64,000 nucleotides of DNA from Companilactobacillus formosensis. Its GTDB lineage: Bacteria > Bacillota > Bacilli > Lactobacillales > Lactobacillaceae. Under the pieces are notes generated by a model, which saw only the letters and a list, made by a program, of their open reading frames with translations, searched no databases and was not told the DNA's origin. Both the position numbers and the translations under genes were made by a program. The stretch covers positions 1 through 64,000 of the forward strand of contig NZ_BJDU01000011.1 of NCBI RefSeq assembly GCF_005405305.1, written 5' to 3'. Of the stretch, positions 1 to 8,535 are shown piece by piece. Positions within the stretch are counted from its first letter, which is position 1; each line of letters starts with the position of its first letter.

Positions 1-13
1 AATCGTGGTTATA

Positions 14-38
14 AAGGATATTATATATGTCCTTTTTT
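14..38 (+). terminator. Rho-independent terminator of an upstream gene
   Basis: An AAAGGA/TCCTTT inverted repeat with a short AT-rich loop runs straight into a T6 tract. It probably ends a transcript entering from the left edge. The gene it serves lies outside the window. Confidence 0.55.
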
Positions 39-44
39 AATTGG

Positions 45-146
45 TATAAAAAAATCGCGCCAGTAGAATTAATCTACCAACACGATAAAGTGTAGACCCA
101 TAATTTTAAGGGTTGGGGACAATAGTCTTCAGCCCTTTTTGTTTTG
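45..146 (+). ncRNA. Possible short structured RNA ending in a terminator
   Basis: A TGG-TATAAA extended -10-like box at 42-50 is followed by about 85 bases holding small hairpins: GTAGA/TCTAC near 63-77 and CAC/GTG near 82-94. A strong stem then pairs 109-120 with 125-137 and ends in a T-rich tail. The block lies between two terminators and before the ftsW promoter, so it could be an independent small RNA. No RNA family was recognised. No good -35 box is visible, so it could also be only a 3' tail of an upstream transcript. Confidence 0.3.
109..146 (+). terminator. Strong Rho-independent terminator before ftsW
   Basis: AAGGGTTGGGGAC pairs, with some G-U pairs, to GTCTTCAGCCCTT across an AATA loop, followed by TTTTTGTTTT. 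It separates ftsW from upstream transcription. Confidence 0.75.
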
Positions 147-191
147 ACTTTTTAGTTCGATTATGCGGAGTTTTTTTATCTATTTATTTGG

Positions 192-200
192 TGGTATAAT
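192..200 (+). promoter_or_regulatory. Extended -10 promoter of ftsW
   Basis: TGG followed by TATAAT at 195-200 forms an extended -10 element 29 bases before the start codon. No convincing -35 lies at the right distance, which is usual for extended -10 promoters. Confidence 0.5.
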
Positions 201-228
201 CGTTATATCAGATTTTAGGAGTTAAAAT

Positions 229-1407
229 GTGAAAAAATTAAAGAAGATAGACTTATGGATCGTGATTCCATATATTCTGTTATTGGGTATAGGCATCGTA
301 ATGGTGTATTCAGCCAGTTTTTATAATTCTTTAATGGCTGGAGGTAGCACTAATCAATATTTGGTTAAGCAAGCCATTTATGCGGTGTTGGGGATTTTTC
401 TATGTTATGTAACTTTTATGCTGAAAGAGCGAATTCTGAAGAGTCAGCGAATTTTGAGTATCGTAATGCTGATTACAGTTGGTTCGTTATTTTATTTGTT
501 AGGACGCGCTTTTGTTGATCCTAGTAGTCGTGTTAATGGGGCTTCTGCTTGGATCAGTTTGAAAATATTTAACTTTCAACCTTTGGAATTCGCTAAATTG
601 TTTTTGATTATGTTTTTGGCGCTAGTTTTAACTAATAAACAAAATCGCTTAATTAGGAAACAAGGTTGGAAAGAAGTTTTTCGAGAGGTTTTACAGCCAA
701 TGATAATTGTTGCAGCAATTATCATCATGGTACTCGTACAGCCGGATATTGGTGGAGCTTTGATTTTGTCGTTGATAACTTTAGTATTGTTGGCTTCGTC
801 AACTATTCCTGGAAAATTAATCGCTGAACTAAGTGGCGTTTTGTTAACAGTTTTTATTGCCGTTGTAGTTATGATCACGAAGTTTCCACCTAATTTTGTA
901 AAGACGAATTATGCTTACCAACGATTTTTGGCTATGCAACATCCATTTCAATTGGAACAAAAATCCGGAGCACAGTTAGTTAATTCTTTTTATGCAATTA
1001 GTAACGGTGGAATTTTTGGGACTGGTTTAGGAAATAGTATTCAAAAGCGTGGTTATTTACCTGAACCACATACCGATTTTATTTTGTCGATTATCAGTGA
1101 AGAATTGGGCTTAGTTGGTGTAGTTTTTATCTTGGGCTTATTGATGATTATTATTTTGAGAATGATTTCCTTAGGATTCCGTTCTAAAAAAACTTACAAT
1201 TCATTAGTTTATTATGGTGTGGCAACGATGATTTTGGTCCAAATCATCTTAAACGTTGGTGGATTGTTAGGATTGATTCCTTTAACTGGGGTTACTTTGC
1301 CATTTATTAGTTATGGTGGATCCAGTTTATTGATTTTATCAGTCGCGTTAGGAATCGTCTTGAATCTTGAAGCAACAACGAAGTTTGAAAAAATGAAAAA
1401 AAGGTGA
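229..1407 (+). CDS. ftsW: Peptidoglycan glycosyltransferase FtsW (SEDS family)
   Basis: This is a 392-residue polytopic membrane protein of the SEDS family, which polymerises lipid II into septal glycan strands together with a class B penicillin-binding protein. SEDS landmarks are visible: the RVNGASAWI segment near residue 101, QPLEFAKL near 117, PDIGGALI near 172, SEELGLVG near 288 and the C-terminal LPFISYGGSS near 356. The start is GTG, eight bases after a TAGGAG ribosome binding site; no better upstream start exists. FtsW and RodA share these motifs. I favour FtsW from the gene neighbourhood (ylbG, rsmD and coaD downstream), as found in other lactobacilli. Confidence 0.92.
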   Translation: MKKLKKIDLWIVIPYILLLGIGIVMVYSASFYNSLMAGGSTNQYLVKQAIYAVLGIFLCYVTFMLKERILKSQRILSIVMLITVGSLFYLLGRAFVDPSSRVNGASAWISLKIFNFQPLEFAKLFLIMFLALVLTNKQNRLIRKQGWKEVFREVLQPMIIVAAIIIMVLVQPDIGGALILSLITLVLLASSTIPGKLIAELSGVLLTVFIAVVVMITKFPPNFVKTNYAYQRFLAMQHPFQLEQKSGAQLVNSFYAISNGGIFGTGLGNSIQKRGYLPEPHTDFILSIISEELGLVGVVFILGLLMIIILRMISLGFRSKKTYNSLVYYGVATMILVQIILNVGGLLGLIPLTGVTLPFISYGGSSLLILSVALGIVLNLEATTKFEKMKKR

Positions 1408-1411
1408 TTCT

Positions 1412-1675
1412 ATGTACAAAAAAGTGGAACGCCAGGCGCTGTATGTCTGGGTCTACTCACTAAAATGGAGAAAAAAATTGCAACGTTATGGAACGATTTA
1501 TTACACTTCTCCTAAAATGAAATATGTTATGTTGTACGTCAATTCAGAAAAAGTTTCAGAAGTTAGAAAAGAATTGATTTCTAAAAAATATGTTAAATGT
1601 GTGGCATTAGCTCATCGTAAAGAGTTAGATGAACATTTTGTTTTAAAATCTAAGAATACTGAAGAGGAAGATTAA
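1412..1675 (+). CDS. ylbG: YlbG-family protein (DUF2129)
   Basis: A small 87-residue cytoplasmic protein resembling Bacillus YlbG: an N-terminal VERQALYVWVYSLKWRKKL stretch, then a compact alpha/beta fold with the segment ISKKYVKCVALAHR. It lies 4 bases after ftsW, and its stop overlaps the rsmD start in a TAATG arrangement, so the three genes are probably co-transcribed and coupled. Molecular function is unknown in this family. Identification rests on sequence resemblance and on the conserved ylbG-rsmD-coaD-ylbL order known from Bacillus and lactobacilli. Confidence 0.85.
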   Translation: MYKKVERQALYVWVYSLKWRKKLQRYGTIYYTSPKMKYVMLYVNSEKVSEVRKELISKKYVKCVALAHRKELDEHFVLKSKNTEEED

Positions 1676-2223
1676 TGAAGGTAGTTTCAGGTAAATTTCG
1701 AGGTCTTAATTTGAAGGCGGTGCCGACTAATAACACTCGTCCAACTTCGGCCAAAGTTAAGGAAGCTGTCTTCAGCATGTTGTCACCTTATATGGTTGAT
1801 GGCAATGCCCTAGATTTATTTGCTGGTACTGGTAGTTTGGGCATTGAAGCTGTTTCTAGAGGTTATGAGAAAGCTTATTTGGTTGATAAAGCGTACAAAG
1901 CCATCAATACAATCAAAGAAAACGTCGAAAAGACTCGTGAAGAGGACAATTTTGTCGTAATCAAATCTAGTGCAACTGAAGCATTGAAGAAATTTGAAGA
2001 TGAAAAAATCAAATTTGATTTAGTATTCTTAGATCCACCATATCGAATGAAGATCACTGAACAAATTATTTCTGATTTGGTCACTAATAATTTGCTAAAT
2101 GATGGGGCAATCATAGTCGATGAAACAGATTATGATATTGATTTAGAATTAGAACAGATCGAATTGATTAAAGAAAAAAGATACAAAGATACTAAAGTGG
2201 CAATGTATCGATTTGGAGGTTAA
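1675..2223 (+). CDS. rsmD: 16S rRNA (guanine966-N2)-methyltransferase RsmD
   Basis: A 182-residue Rossmann-fold SAM-dependent methyltransferase that modifies G966 of 16S rRNA in the 30S subunit. It has the SAM-binding motif LDLFAGTGSLGIEA near residue 47 and the N6/N2 methyltransferase catalytic tetrad DPPY near residue 120. The N-terminal KVVSGKFRG and RPTSAKVKEAVF segments are typical of RsmD. Its ATG overlaps the ylbG stop by one base, and it is followed within 2 bases by coaD. Confidence 0.93.
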   Translation: MKVVSGKFRGLNLKAVPTNNTRPTSAKVKEAVFSMLSPYMVDGNALDLFAGTGSLGIEAVSRGYEKAYLVDKAYKAINTIKENVEKTREEDNFVVIKSSATEALKKFEDEKIKFDLVFLDPPYRMKITEQIISDLVTNNLLNDGAIIVDETDYDIDLELEQIELIKEKRYKDTKVAMYRFGG

Positions 2224-2224
2224 A

Positions 2225-2716
2225 ATGTCTGAAAGAATTGGTCTTTATGCGGGAAGTTTTGATCCAATTACCAATGGTCATTTGGATATTATCCGTCGGT
2301 CAGCTAAGTTGTTTGACAAATTGTATGTAGTACCGATGACGAATACTTCAAAAAATTATTTATTTACATATCAAGAGAAAAAAGCTTTTATTGAAGCAGA
2401 AATTACTGATTTAGATAATGTTGAAATTATTGATGGTAAAAATGAGCTGTCTACTAAGTTAGCTAAGGATTTGGGAGCACACTTCTTAGTGCGTTCTATG
2501 CGTAATCCTGATGATTTTGGTTATGAATCAGGAGTTGCTTCAATCAATAAAGTTTTGGATAAAAATATTGAAACGATATTCCTGCTAGCTAATGGCAAAT
2601 ATGCTACGATATCATCATCAATGATGAAAGAGGTAGCAAAATTTGGTGGCGATATTTCTGAATTTGTTCCTCCAGCTGTTGCTAAAACATTGATAAAGAA
2701 GTTGAGGAAGGAATAA
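2225..2716 (+). CDS. coaD: Phosphopantetheine adenylyltransferase CoaD
   Basis: This enzyme transfers AMP from ATP to 4'-phosphopantetheine, the penultimate step of coenzyme A synthesis. The 163-residue protein opens with IGLYAGSFDPITNGHLDI, the nucleotidyltransferase T/HxGH motif, and carries ISSSMMKEVA near its end, the second ATP-binding motif. The ATG at 2225 lies 5 bases after a GGAGG at 2215-2219. A TTG at 2213 in the same frame would overlap that binding site and is rejected. The binding site itself lies in the last codons of rsmD, which suggests coupled translation. Confidence 0.95.
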   Translation: MSERIGLYAGSFDPITNGHLDIIRRSAKLFDKLYVVPMTNTSKNYLFTYQEKKAFIEAEITDLDNVEIIDGKNELSTKLAKDLGAHFLVRSMRNPDDFGYESGVASINKVLDKNIETIFLLANGKYATISSSMMKEVAKFGGDISEFVPPAVAKTLIKKLRKE

Positions 2717-2722
2717 TTCATT

Positions 2723-3778
2723 TTGAAGTTCAACAAAACTAGAAACAAAGTTTTTGGTGCTATTTTTATTTTCATAGTTGTGGTGGCATTTTTCTTCTAC
2801 CCAACTAAATATTATTTGGAAGTACCAGGTTCAGCTGAAGATACTTCGCAGTTCGTCAAGGTGGCTGGCAAACATGATCAGAAAAAAGGTAATCTGTTAT
2901 TGACCACAGTAGGTATTGTTAATGGAACGCCGTTTACGCTTTTGAAATCTGTCGGCAATAACTTTGAGACTATTTATTCGCAACAAGAGTTGATGGGTGA
3001 CGAAACGAATGAAGAGTACTTGCGAGTTCAACAGTATTATATGAAGTCAGCTACAAACAATGCCATTCAAGCTGCATATTCTAAAGCTGATAAACCCTTT
3101 ACGAAAAAGTATTTGGGTGTCTACGTCATGGATGTAATGGATAATTCTGATTTTAAGAATAAATTAGCGATTGGCGATACGATTACATCGATCAACGGCT
3201 ACCATTTTAATAACGCTGATCAATTTATTAAATACGTCAAAAAGCAGAATAAGAAATCAACAGTAAAGATTAAGTTTACTCGTGATGGCAAGCAAAAAAC
3301 TGCCAGCGGAAAATTAGTTAAGCTAGCTGATACGAAACGCTTTGGTTTAGGTATTACTTTAACTGATAATACCGAAGCAAAAGGGAAACCAGCTACTAAA
3401 ATCGATGCCGGTAGTATTGGTGGTCCGTCTGCTGGATTGATGTTCACTTTACAGGTTTATTCACAAATTACGAATAATAATCTAAAAGCTGGCCGTACGA
3501 TTGCCGGGACAGGAACTATTTCTCCTGATGGTACAGTTGGTCCAATTGGTGGAATCGAGAAAAAAGTTTATGCTGCTTCTCAAGAAGGCGCAACGATCTT
3601 CTTTGCTCCCGATGATCCAGTTACCAAATTGATTAAAAAATATGAACCAGGTTATGTTAATAACTACCACTTAGCTTTACGTGCCGCTAAAAAAATTCAT
3701 ACTAAGATGAAGATCGTTCCTGTTAAGAATTTGAACGATGCAATTAATTATCTTGAAAAAACTAAACAGTCCAAATAA
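2723..3778 (+). CDS. ylbL: YlbL-like membrane-anchored PDZ and Lon-type (S16) serine protease
   Basis: The 351-residue protein has one N-terminal membrane anchor (residues about 9-27), a PDZ domain (about 120-195) with YLGVYVMDV and GDTITSINGYHF segments, and a C-terminal Lon-type S16 peptidase domain. The catalytic serine sits in GGPSAGLM and the catalytic lysine in GPIGGIEKKV, so the Ser-Lys dyad is intact. Bacillus YlbL degrades the division inhibitor YneA; a similar role here is inference. Start is TTG at 2723, about ten bases after GAGGAAGGA. The gene follows coaD by 6 bases, as in many Firmicutes. Confidence 0.88.
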   Translation: MKFNKTRNKVFGAIFIFIVVVAFFFYPTKYYLEVPGSAEDTSQFVKVAGKHDQKKGNLLLTTVGIVNGTPFTLLKSVGNNFETIYSQQELMGDETNEEYLRVQQYYMKSATNNAIQAAYSKADKPFTKKYLGVYVMDVMDNSDFKNKLAIGDTITSINGYHFNNADQFIKYVKKQNKKSTVKIKFTRDGKQKTASGKLVKLADTKRFGLGITLTDNTEAKGKPATKIDAGSIGGPSAGLMFTLQVYSQITNNNLKAGRTIAGTGTISPDGTVGPIGGIEKKVYAASQEGATIFFAPDDPVTKLIKKYEPGYVNNYHLALRAAKKIHTKMKIVPVKNLNDAINYLEKTKQSK

Positions 3779-3793
3779 GGGCTGTTTTTTTTC
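3764..3793 (+). terminator. Terminator after ylbL
   Basis: AACAGTCC pairs with GGGCTGTT (one G-U) and runs into T8. The 5' arm lies inside the last ylbL codons. It separates the ftsW-ylbL group from comEA. Confidence 0.75.
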
Positions 3794-3817
3794 GTAGTTT
3801 CTTTTGAGGTGATAAAA

Positions 3818-4420
3818 ATGAATGATTTTTTAGACTATATTAAGCGTAATAAAGTGATAGTCATTGTTATAAGTGTTTTGATTTTAGGATTGGGAGGCTA
3901 TTGGTGGGTTAATCGGGTCCCAGTAGTCAAAAATGATATCAAAACTGAAATCAAGGCTCCTAAAAAAGTTTCTGAGAAGAAAACTTCAGCTCCCAAAAAT
4001 AAATTAGTGGCAGTTGATATTCAGGGAGCAGTGAAAAAGCCGGGTGTCTACCAGCTTAAAGAGAATTCATTAGTTCAAGCAGCAATTCAGTTGGCAGGCG
4101 GTCTAGCGGATAATGCTGATACTAAGCAAATAAATCAAGCCAAACGAGTTACTGACCAAATGCAAATTTATGTGCCGGTCATTGGCAATAATAATTCTGT
4201 ATCAGCAAATGCTGTACCTGCTAAAGGTGAAAAACTCAATATAAATAATGCAAAAGTTGAAGATTTTAAGAATGTCACTGGAATTGGACCTAAGAAAGCC
4301 GAGAAAATTATTGCTTTTCGTGAGAAAAACGGCAATTTTAAAAATTTACATGATTTGACTAAAGTATCCGGTATTGGTGAAAAGAGTTTGGATTCTTTAA
4401 AAGATCAATTGACTGTTTAG
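3818..4420 (+). CDS. comEA: Competence DNA receptor ComEA
   Basis: A 200-residue membrane-anchored DNA-binding protein that captures double-stranded DNA outside the membrane during transformation and feeds it to the ComEC channel. It has one transmembrane anchor (about residues 13-31), a charged linker, an SLBB-type domain (about 60-120, VAVDIQGAVKKPGVY) and a C-terminal double helix-hairpin-helix (about 137-200) with the repeats VTGIGPKKAEKIIAF and VSGIGEKSLDSL. ATG 3818 is chosen because GAGGTGA lies just before it; the GTG at 3809 is part of that site. comEC follows after 3 bases. comEB is absent, as is common in lactobacilli. Confidence 0.93.
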   Translation: MNDFLDYIKRNKVIVIVISVLILGLGGYWWVNRVPVVKNDIKTEIKAPKKVSEKKTSAPKNKLVAVDIQGAVKKPGVYQLKENSLVQAAIQLAGGLADNADTKQINQAKRVTDQMQIYVPVIGNNNSVSANAVPAKGEKLNINNAKVEDFKNVTGIGPKKAEKIIAFREKNGNFKNLHDLTKVSGIGEKSLDSLKDQLTV

Positions 4421-4423
4421 CTT

Positions 4424-6670
4424 ATGAAGAATTATTTTATTTTTCCCGCCGTTATGACGAGTATCATTGTAGCAGCGCTGTTTGAATCAGTATGGTTTTG
4501 GTGTTTGGCAGTAATTTTATTGCTTAGATTAATTTGTTTGAAAAAATCAGTAGTGTTAATTGTCACGATCGTACTAGCTGCAATTACAGGCATTCGTTGT
4601 CAGAGTTTTATGCAAAAGCCAAAACCAGAAAATTTTCAGACAGCTGTTTTTTCTCCGGATAAAATATCAGTGAATGGTGATATTTTGAGTGGTGAATTAA
4701 AAGCCAAACAAAATGTACGTTTCATTTATCGAATTAAGACCAAAAAAGAACAAAAAATTTGGAAAAATTTATCTGAATTAACAAGCGCTCAAGTAAAAAT
4801 AGCAACGAAACAACCATTAATGGGGCCACGGAATCCAGGGGAATTTGATTTTAAAAAGTATGCACAACATAAAGGTATTTTTTATCAAGTAAATTTGAAA
4901 AGTATCAACCATTTGCAAGTAGCCGAACCTCAAACAATATCAGAAAAAATAAATGTTTTACGAATACATATAATCAAATATTTATCGCAATTGCCAAAAT
5001 GGTTAAGGATTCACGCACAAAGTTTACTAGTGGGTTATGTTCCTAGTTCAGAGAAGGATTTTCTTAAAACTCTGAGTATTTTAGGAATTATCCATTTGTT
5101 TAGTTTGTCAGGATTGCATGTATTAGTAATTTTAACTTTTCTGAGAAAGATAACTTCGTTTTTCAAAATTCCGGTTGACTGGGTTGATGGTACATTTTTA
5201 TTGATTCTCCCATGTTATGGATTATTGGTAGGATCAAAAAGTGGAATTTGGCGAGCAATTATCTTGGCGATGTTGGCAATAGTTTTGAAGAAATTAAAAA
5301 TATCAGTCAGTAAATTAGATTTATTTAGTCTAACTTTGTTAATTTGTACATTAATTTATCCATTTGCCATGATCGAAATGGGTGGTCAGTTGAGTTTCCT
5401 GTTATCTTTTACAATTTTATATTTATATGAAGGAACAAATTTATTATTAGCCACATTTAAGATGAATTTAGTCAGTCTACCTTTGATTTGCTTTTACACA
5501 TATCAATTCAATTGGTTAACCATTGTCGTGAATATTATCTTCGTACCATTGTTTATGATGGTAATTTTACCGATTACGATATTCTCGGCTTTTACAGTTC
5601 ATTGGTCAGTTTGGAATTTTATTAATCAAATTTTCGAGCAATTATATCAATTTTTGGATAGCTTAGCTTTGAATAGACAGTTCACTTTCATTACTGGTAA
5701 ATTTTCGGTCGTATTAGTGTTGTTACTTGTAATTGTTACGCTTTTTTATGTGGAAAGTCGCAATTTTTGGAATCGGTACTTGTTGAGTTATGTAATTATA
5801 TTTTGGGGATGCGTCTTCTTGAATAAATTTCCACTTACTGGTTCGGTTAATTTAATCGATATTGGTCAAGGAGATAGTATTTTGATTACTACACCGTTAA
5901 ACCGAAAAGTAGTGATGATCGATGTAGCAGGTAAGGTTCATTTTCCTACAAAACCTTGGGCAAAACATGATAGTGGCAATCAAGTAGATTTCAACACTTT
6001 ACCTGTTCTGAAATCGAAAGGAATTAGCCACATTGATAAATTATTTTTGACCCATAAAGACGTTGATCATATTGGAAATTTAGAAACAATTTTGACTAAA
6101 TTCGATGTTAAAGAAGTCAATTTTGGAATTGGCTTAGAAAATGACGCCAAAATTAAAAAGACAATCCAAAAACATCCCCAAATTAAATTCAAAAATTTGC
6201 GTCAAGGTGACAGAATTAAAGTTGGAACTTTGGATTTTCAAGTTTTATGGCCACAAAAGAGTGGTAAGGGTGAGAACAGAGATTCATTGACATTATTAAC
6301 TAAAATTAAACAAAGAAATTGGTTATTTACCGGTGATTTAGACATCGCCTCGGAAAATAAAATTTTAAAGAAATATCGATTCAAAGTGGATTATTTAAAA
6401 CTAGGACATCATGGTTCTAAGACCTCAACTGGCGACAATTTATTGCAAGTTACTAAACCTAATGTTGGTCTGATCTCTGCAGGGATTAATAACCGTTATG
6501 GGCATCCTAATCAAGAAACTTTGACACGTCTGAAAAACCATCGGGTTCAATATTTTAATACGGCTGAATATGGTATGATATCTTGGTATTATAATTTCTT
6601 CAATGACGAAGGAAGATTAACGACATTTTTGAAGGGTGACTTGATTGAAGGTAACAGAACTAAAAAATAA
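4424..6670 (+). CDS. comEC: Competence DNA channel ComEC/Rec2
   Basis: A 748-residue integral membrane protein forming the channel for single-stranded DNA entry. Order: two or three N-terminal membrane segments, an external OB-like region, the competence core (about residues 205-460) with HLFSLSGLHV, then a C-terminal metallo-beta-lactamase domain (about 480-735). The metal-binding motif LTHKDVDHIGN and the later GDLD and KLGHHGSKTST segments are intact, consistent with a nuclease that degrades the non-transported strand. The length is normal and no frame break is seen, so DNA uptake genes are intact here. The end overlaps holA by 26 bases. Confidence 0.93.
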   Translation: MKNYFIFPAVMTSIIVAALFESVWFWCLAVILLLRLICLKKSVVLIVTIVLAAITGIRCQSFMQKPKPENFQTAVFSPDKISVNGDILSGELKAKQNVRFIYRIKTKKEQKIWKNLSELTSAQVKIATKQPLMGPRNPGEFDFKKYAQHKGIFYQVNLKSINHLQVAEPQTISEKINVLRIHIIKYLSQLPKWLRIHAQSLLVGYVPSSEKDFLKTLSILGIIHLFSLSGLHVLVILTFLRKITSFFKIPVDWVDGTFLLILPCYGLLVGSKSGIWRAIILAMLAIVLKKLKISVSKLDLFSLTLLICTLIYPFAMIEMGGQLSFLLSFTILYLYEGTNLLLATFKMNLVSLPLICFYTYQFNWLTIVVNIIFVPLFMMVILPITIFSAFTVHWSVWNFINQIFEQLYQFLDSLALNRQFTFITGKFSVVLVLLLVIVTLFYVESRNFWNRYLLSYVIIFWGCVFLNKFPLTGSVNLIDIGQGDSILITTPLNRKVVMIDVAGKVHFPTKPWAKHDSGNQVDFNTLPVLKSKGISHIDKLFLTHKDVDHIGNLETILTKFDVKEVNFGIGLENDAKIKKTIQKHPQIKFKNLRQGDRIKVGTLDFQVLWPQKSGKGENRDSLTLLTKIKQRNWLFTGDLDIASENKILKKYRFKVDYLKLGHHGSKTSTGDNLLQVTKPNVGLISAGINNRYGHPNQETLTRLKNHRVQYFNTAEYGMISWYYNFFNDEGRLTTFLKGDLIEGNRTKK

Positions 6671-7658
6671 TTTAAAGCAAGGTAATTTGAGTAACGTCTA
6701 TTTAATTACTGGTAAAGAGCAAGTTTTTATCAAAGAAATTCAAAAGTCATTTAAAGAAATCATGTCTGCCGAAGAACGAGAAATGAATTTTTCTAATTTT
6801 GATTTGGAGGAAGTGTCGATTGCTGACTTAATCAATGAAGCAATTTCAGCACCATTCTTTGGCGAGCGACGATTAGTTTTTGCTCAGCATCCATACTTTT
6901 TGACGGGTGAAAAAGCCAAAAATGTTATTGAACAAAATGTTGATTTGTTGATTAAATACATTCAAGATCCAACACCATCGACAATTTTGGTGATTTTTGC
7001 ATCATATGACAAGTTGGATGCACGAAAAAAAATAACTAAGCAACTTAAGAAATTAGCCACTGTAGTTGATGCCGGTCAGATGGAGGGGTCAGCTTTGAAT
7101 CGGACAGTTAAAGCCGATTTGAATAAAGCTGGCTATGAGATTGATCCAGATGCTTTGGGATTGTTGATCAATAAAACTAAGGGCAATTATTCCTTGATTA
7201 CTAATCAGTTGGATAAATTGAAGTTGTACTCGTTACAAACTAAGAAGATTGATCAAACAGCAGTTAACGAATTAGTTCCCCAATCTTTAGAAGATAATGT
7301 TTTTGATCTAACGACCCAAATTCTTAACAAGAATATTTATAAAGCTGAAGAATTGTACGACCAATTTTTATTGCAAAAAATCGATCCAATTTTATTAGTA
7401 GCAATTATCATTTCACAACTCAGATTGTTGATTCAAATTCAAATTCTGTCGGAAAAGGGACTTTCAGAAGGAACGATTGCCAAGAATCTACGTTTGAATC
7501 CTTATCGGGTTAAATATTCTTATCGACAGGCTAAGGCATTGAATCGCAAACGACTTCAGGTAATGTATTCTGACTGTGTGAATCTCGATTATCAAATCAA
7601 ATCAGGACAAGGTGATAAAGAATTACTATTTGATTTATTCATTGCTAAGCATGCATAA
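6645..7658 (+). CDS. holA: DNA polymerase III delta subunit HolA
   Basis: A 337-residue clamp-loader subunit that opens the beta sliding clamp. The N-terminal ELKNNLKQGNLSNVYLITGKE and FERRLV-like FFGERRLVFA segments, plus the C-terminal helical collar, match the family. The start is TTG 6645, with GAAGGG about 8 bases upstream and overlapping the 3' end of comEC; no ATG gives the expected N terminus. The comEC-holA-rpsT order is conserved in Firmicutes. Confidence 0.9.
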   Translation: MKVTELKNNLKQGNLSNVYLITGKEQVFIKEIQKSFKEIMSAEEREMNFSNFDLEEVSIADLINEAISAPFFGERRLVFAQHPYFLTGEKAKNVIEQNVDLLIKYIQDPTPSTILVIFASYDKLDARKKITKQLKKLATVVDAGQMEGSALNRTVKADLNKAGYEIDPDALGLLINKTKGNYSLITNQLDKLKLYSLQTKKIDQTAVNELVPQSLEDNVFDLTTQILNKNIYKAEELYDQFLLQKIDPILLVAIIISQLRLLIQIQILSEKGLSEGTIAKNLRLNPYRVKYSYRQAKALNRKRLQVMYSDCVNLDYQIKSGQGDKELLFDLFIAKHA

Positions 7659-7693
7659 AAAGGGACCCAGATTAATATCCGGATCCCTTTTTT
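7657..7693. terminator. Bidirectional terminator between holA and rpsT
   Basis: AAAAAGGGA and TCCCTTTTTT flank an imperfect stem (one C-A mismatch), with T-runs readable on either strand. It ends holA on the plus strand. Confidence 0.75.
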
Positions 7694-7700
7694 GGACAAA

Positions 7701-7726
7701 ATAAAAAAGCAACCTTCTGGCTGCTT
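7701..7726 (-). terminator. Terminator of rpsT
   Basis: On the minus strand AAGCAGCC pairs with GGTTGCTT across AGAA and continues into T6, just after the rpsT stop. Confidence 0.75.
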
Positions 7727-7730
7727 ATCA

Positions 7731-7979
7731 TTAATTCAATTTTGCAAGTCTTGACTTATCACGAGCAGCCTTGTTAGCCTTGATTAGGCCTTTTGACTTA
7801 GCCATGTCAATAGCACGGACAGCTGTTCTGAACAATTCATCTTTGTTGTCAGCGTTTTTGGCAGCTGATGTTTCAAAGTTCTTGATTGCTGAACGCATTG
7901 AACTCTTTTGTGCATTGTTGCGAAGGTTTGCGCTTTCTGCAGTCTTTACACGTTTCATAGCTGATTTAATTTGTGGCAT
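7731..7979 (-). CDS. rpsT: 30S ribosomal protein S20
   Basis: An 82-residue basic helical protein ([13 protein letters not shown] at the start, [18 protein letters not shown]-like tail) that binds 16S rRNA and organises the 30S body. The ATG at 7979 is chosen over the upstream GTG at 7988 because GGAGGTG lies 8 bases before it and MPQIKSA is the family N terminus. It is transcribed opposite to its neighbours, as in other lactobacilli, and divergently from rpsO. Confidence 0.96.
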   Translation of the reverse strand: MPQIKSAMKRVKTAESANLRNNAQKSSMRSAIKNFETSAAKNADNKDELFRTAVRAIDMAKSKGLIKANKAARDKSRLAKLN

Positions 7980-8030
7980 TAATTTCACCTCCGATTACCT
8001 AGTAAGCTTTAAAACTCAATACATAGAATT

Positions 8031-8076
8031 ATACATAATTCGCATTGGCAATGCAACGAATTGTGTATTTTTTTTC
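8031..8076 (+). terminator. Long hairpin with T8 between rpsT and rpsO
   Basis: ATACATAATTCG at 8031 pairs with CGAATTGTGTAT ending at 8068 (12 pairs, one G-U), extended inside by CATTG/CAATG. T8 follows on the plus strand. The stem is unusually long for this window and lies between two divergent ribosomal protein genes. It may block antisense transcription from entering rpsO, or act as an attenuator. Confidence 0.6.
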
Positions 8077-8080
8077 GCTA

Positions 8081-8109
8081 TTGCAAAAATATCAAATTTG
8101 TAGTAAATT
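8081..8109 (+). promoter_or_regulatory. Possible rpsO promoter
   Basis: TTGCAA (8081-8086), 17 bases, then TAAATT (8104-8109) with an upstream TG. The -10 box is weak. Confidence 0.4.
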
Positions 8110-8120
8110 TATTAGTTGTG

Positions 8121-8190
8121 TTAACCATGCTCTGTTTGACGAATCACCAACGCAAGCATAGTTTGGCTAAATTTATAAGGAAAAGGTGAA
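8121..8190 (+). promoter_or_regulatory. Candidate S15 autoregulatory leader
   Basis: The rpsO 5' leader can fold with ATGCT (8127-8131) pairing to AGCAT (8155-8159) around a loop rich in C and A. S15 represses its own mRNA through such leaders in several bacteria. Assignment here is by position and foldability only, so it is tentative. Confidence 0.35.
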
Positions 8191-8194
8191 ATAA

Positions 8195-8464
8195 ATGGCT
8201 ATTTCAAAAGAAAAGAAAAACGAAATTATCAAGCAATATGCACGTAAAGACGGAGACACAGGTTCTCCAGAAGTACAAATTGCTGTATTAACTTATGATA
8301 TCAATGCACTTAACGACCACTTGAAGGTTAACAAGAAAGACCACCACTCATATGTTGGTCTACTTAAGAAGATTGGTCACCGTCGTAACTTATTAGCATA
8401 CCTACGTAACAAGGATGTTCAACGTTACCGTGAACTAATCAAGTCATTGGGTCTACGTCGTTAA
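8195..8464 (+). CDS. rpsO: 30S ribosomal protein S15
   Basis: An 89-residue protein with the full uS15 signature: [23 protein letters not shown] and [23 protein letters not shown]. It binds the central domain of 16S rRNA early in 30S assembly. ATG 8195 follows AAAAGGTGA. Monocistronic, with its own terminator. Confidence 0.97.
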   Translation: MAISKEKKNEIIKQYARKDGDTGSPEVQIAVLTYDINALNDHLKVNKKDHHSYVGLLKKIGHRRNLLAYLRNKDVQRYRELIKSLGLRR

Positions 8465-8474
8465 TAATTATTTT

Positions 8475-8508
8475 AGGGGTTTCCATTATGGAACCCCTAT
8501 TTTTTTTG
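8475..8508 (+). terminator. Terminator of rpsO
   Basis: AGGGGTT and CCA pair with TGG and AACCCCT (one bulged T), followed by A and T8. Confidence 0.85.
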
Positions 8509-8535
8509 CTTATTTTCTCTAAAACACTGTTGATA

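Noticed and set aside
143-200. TTGACT at 143-148 as -35 for ftsW
   Set aside because: The distance to TATAAT is 46 bases, far too long.
7771-8103. A 110-codon plus-strand frame
   Set aside because: It is antisense to rpsT and covers the intergenic hairpin; no protein family resemblance.
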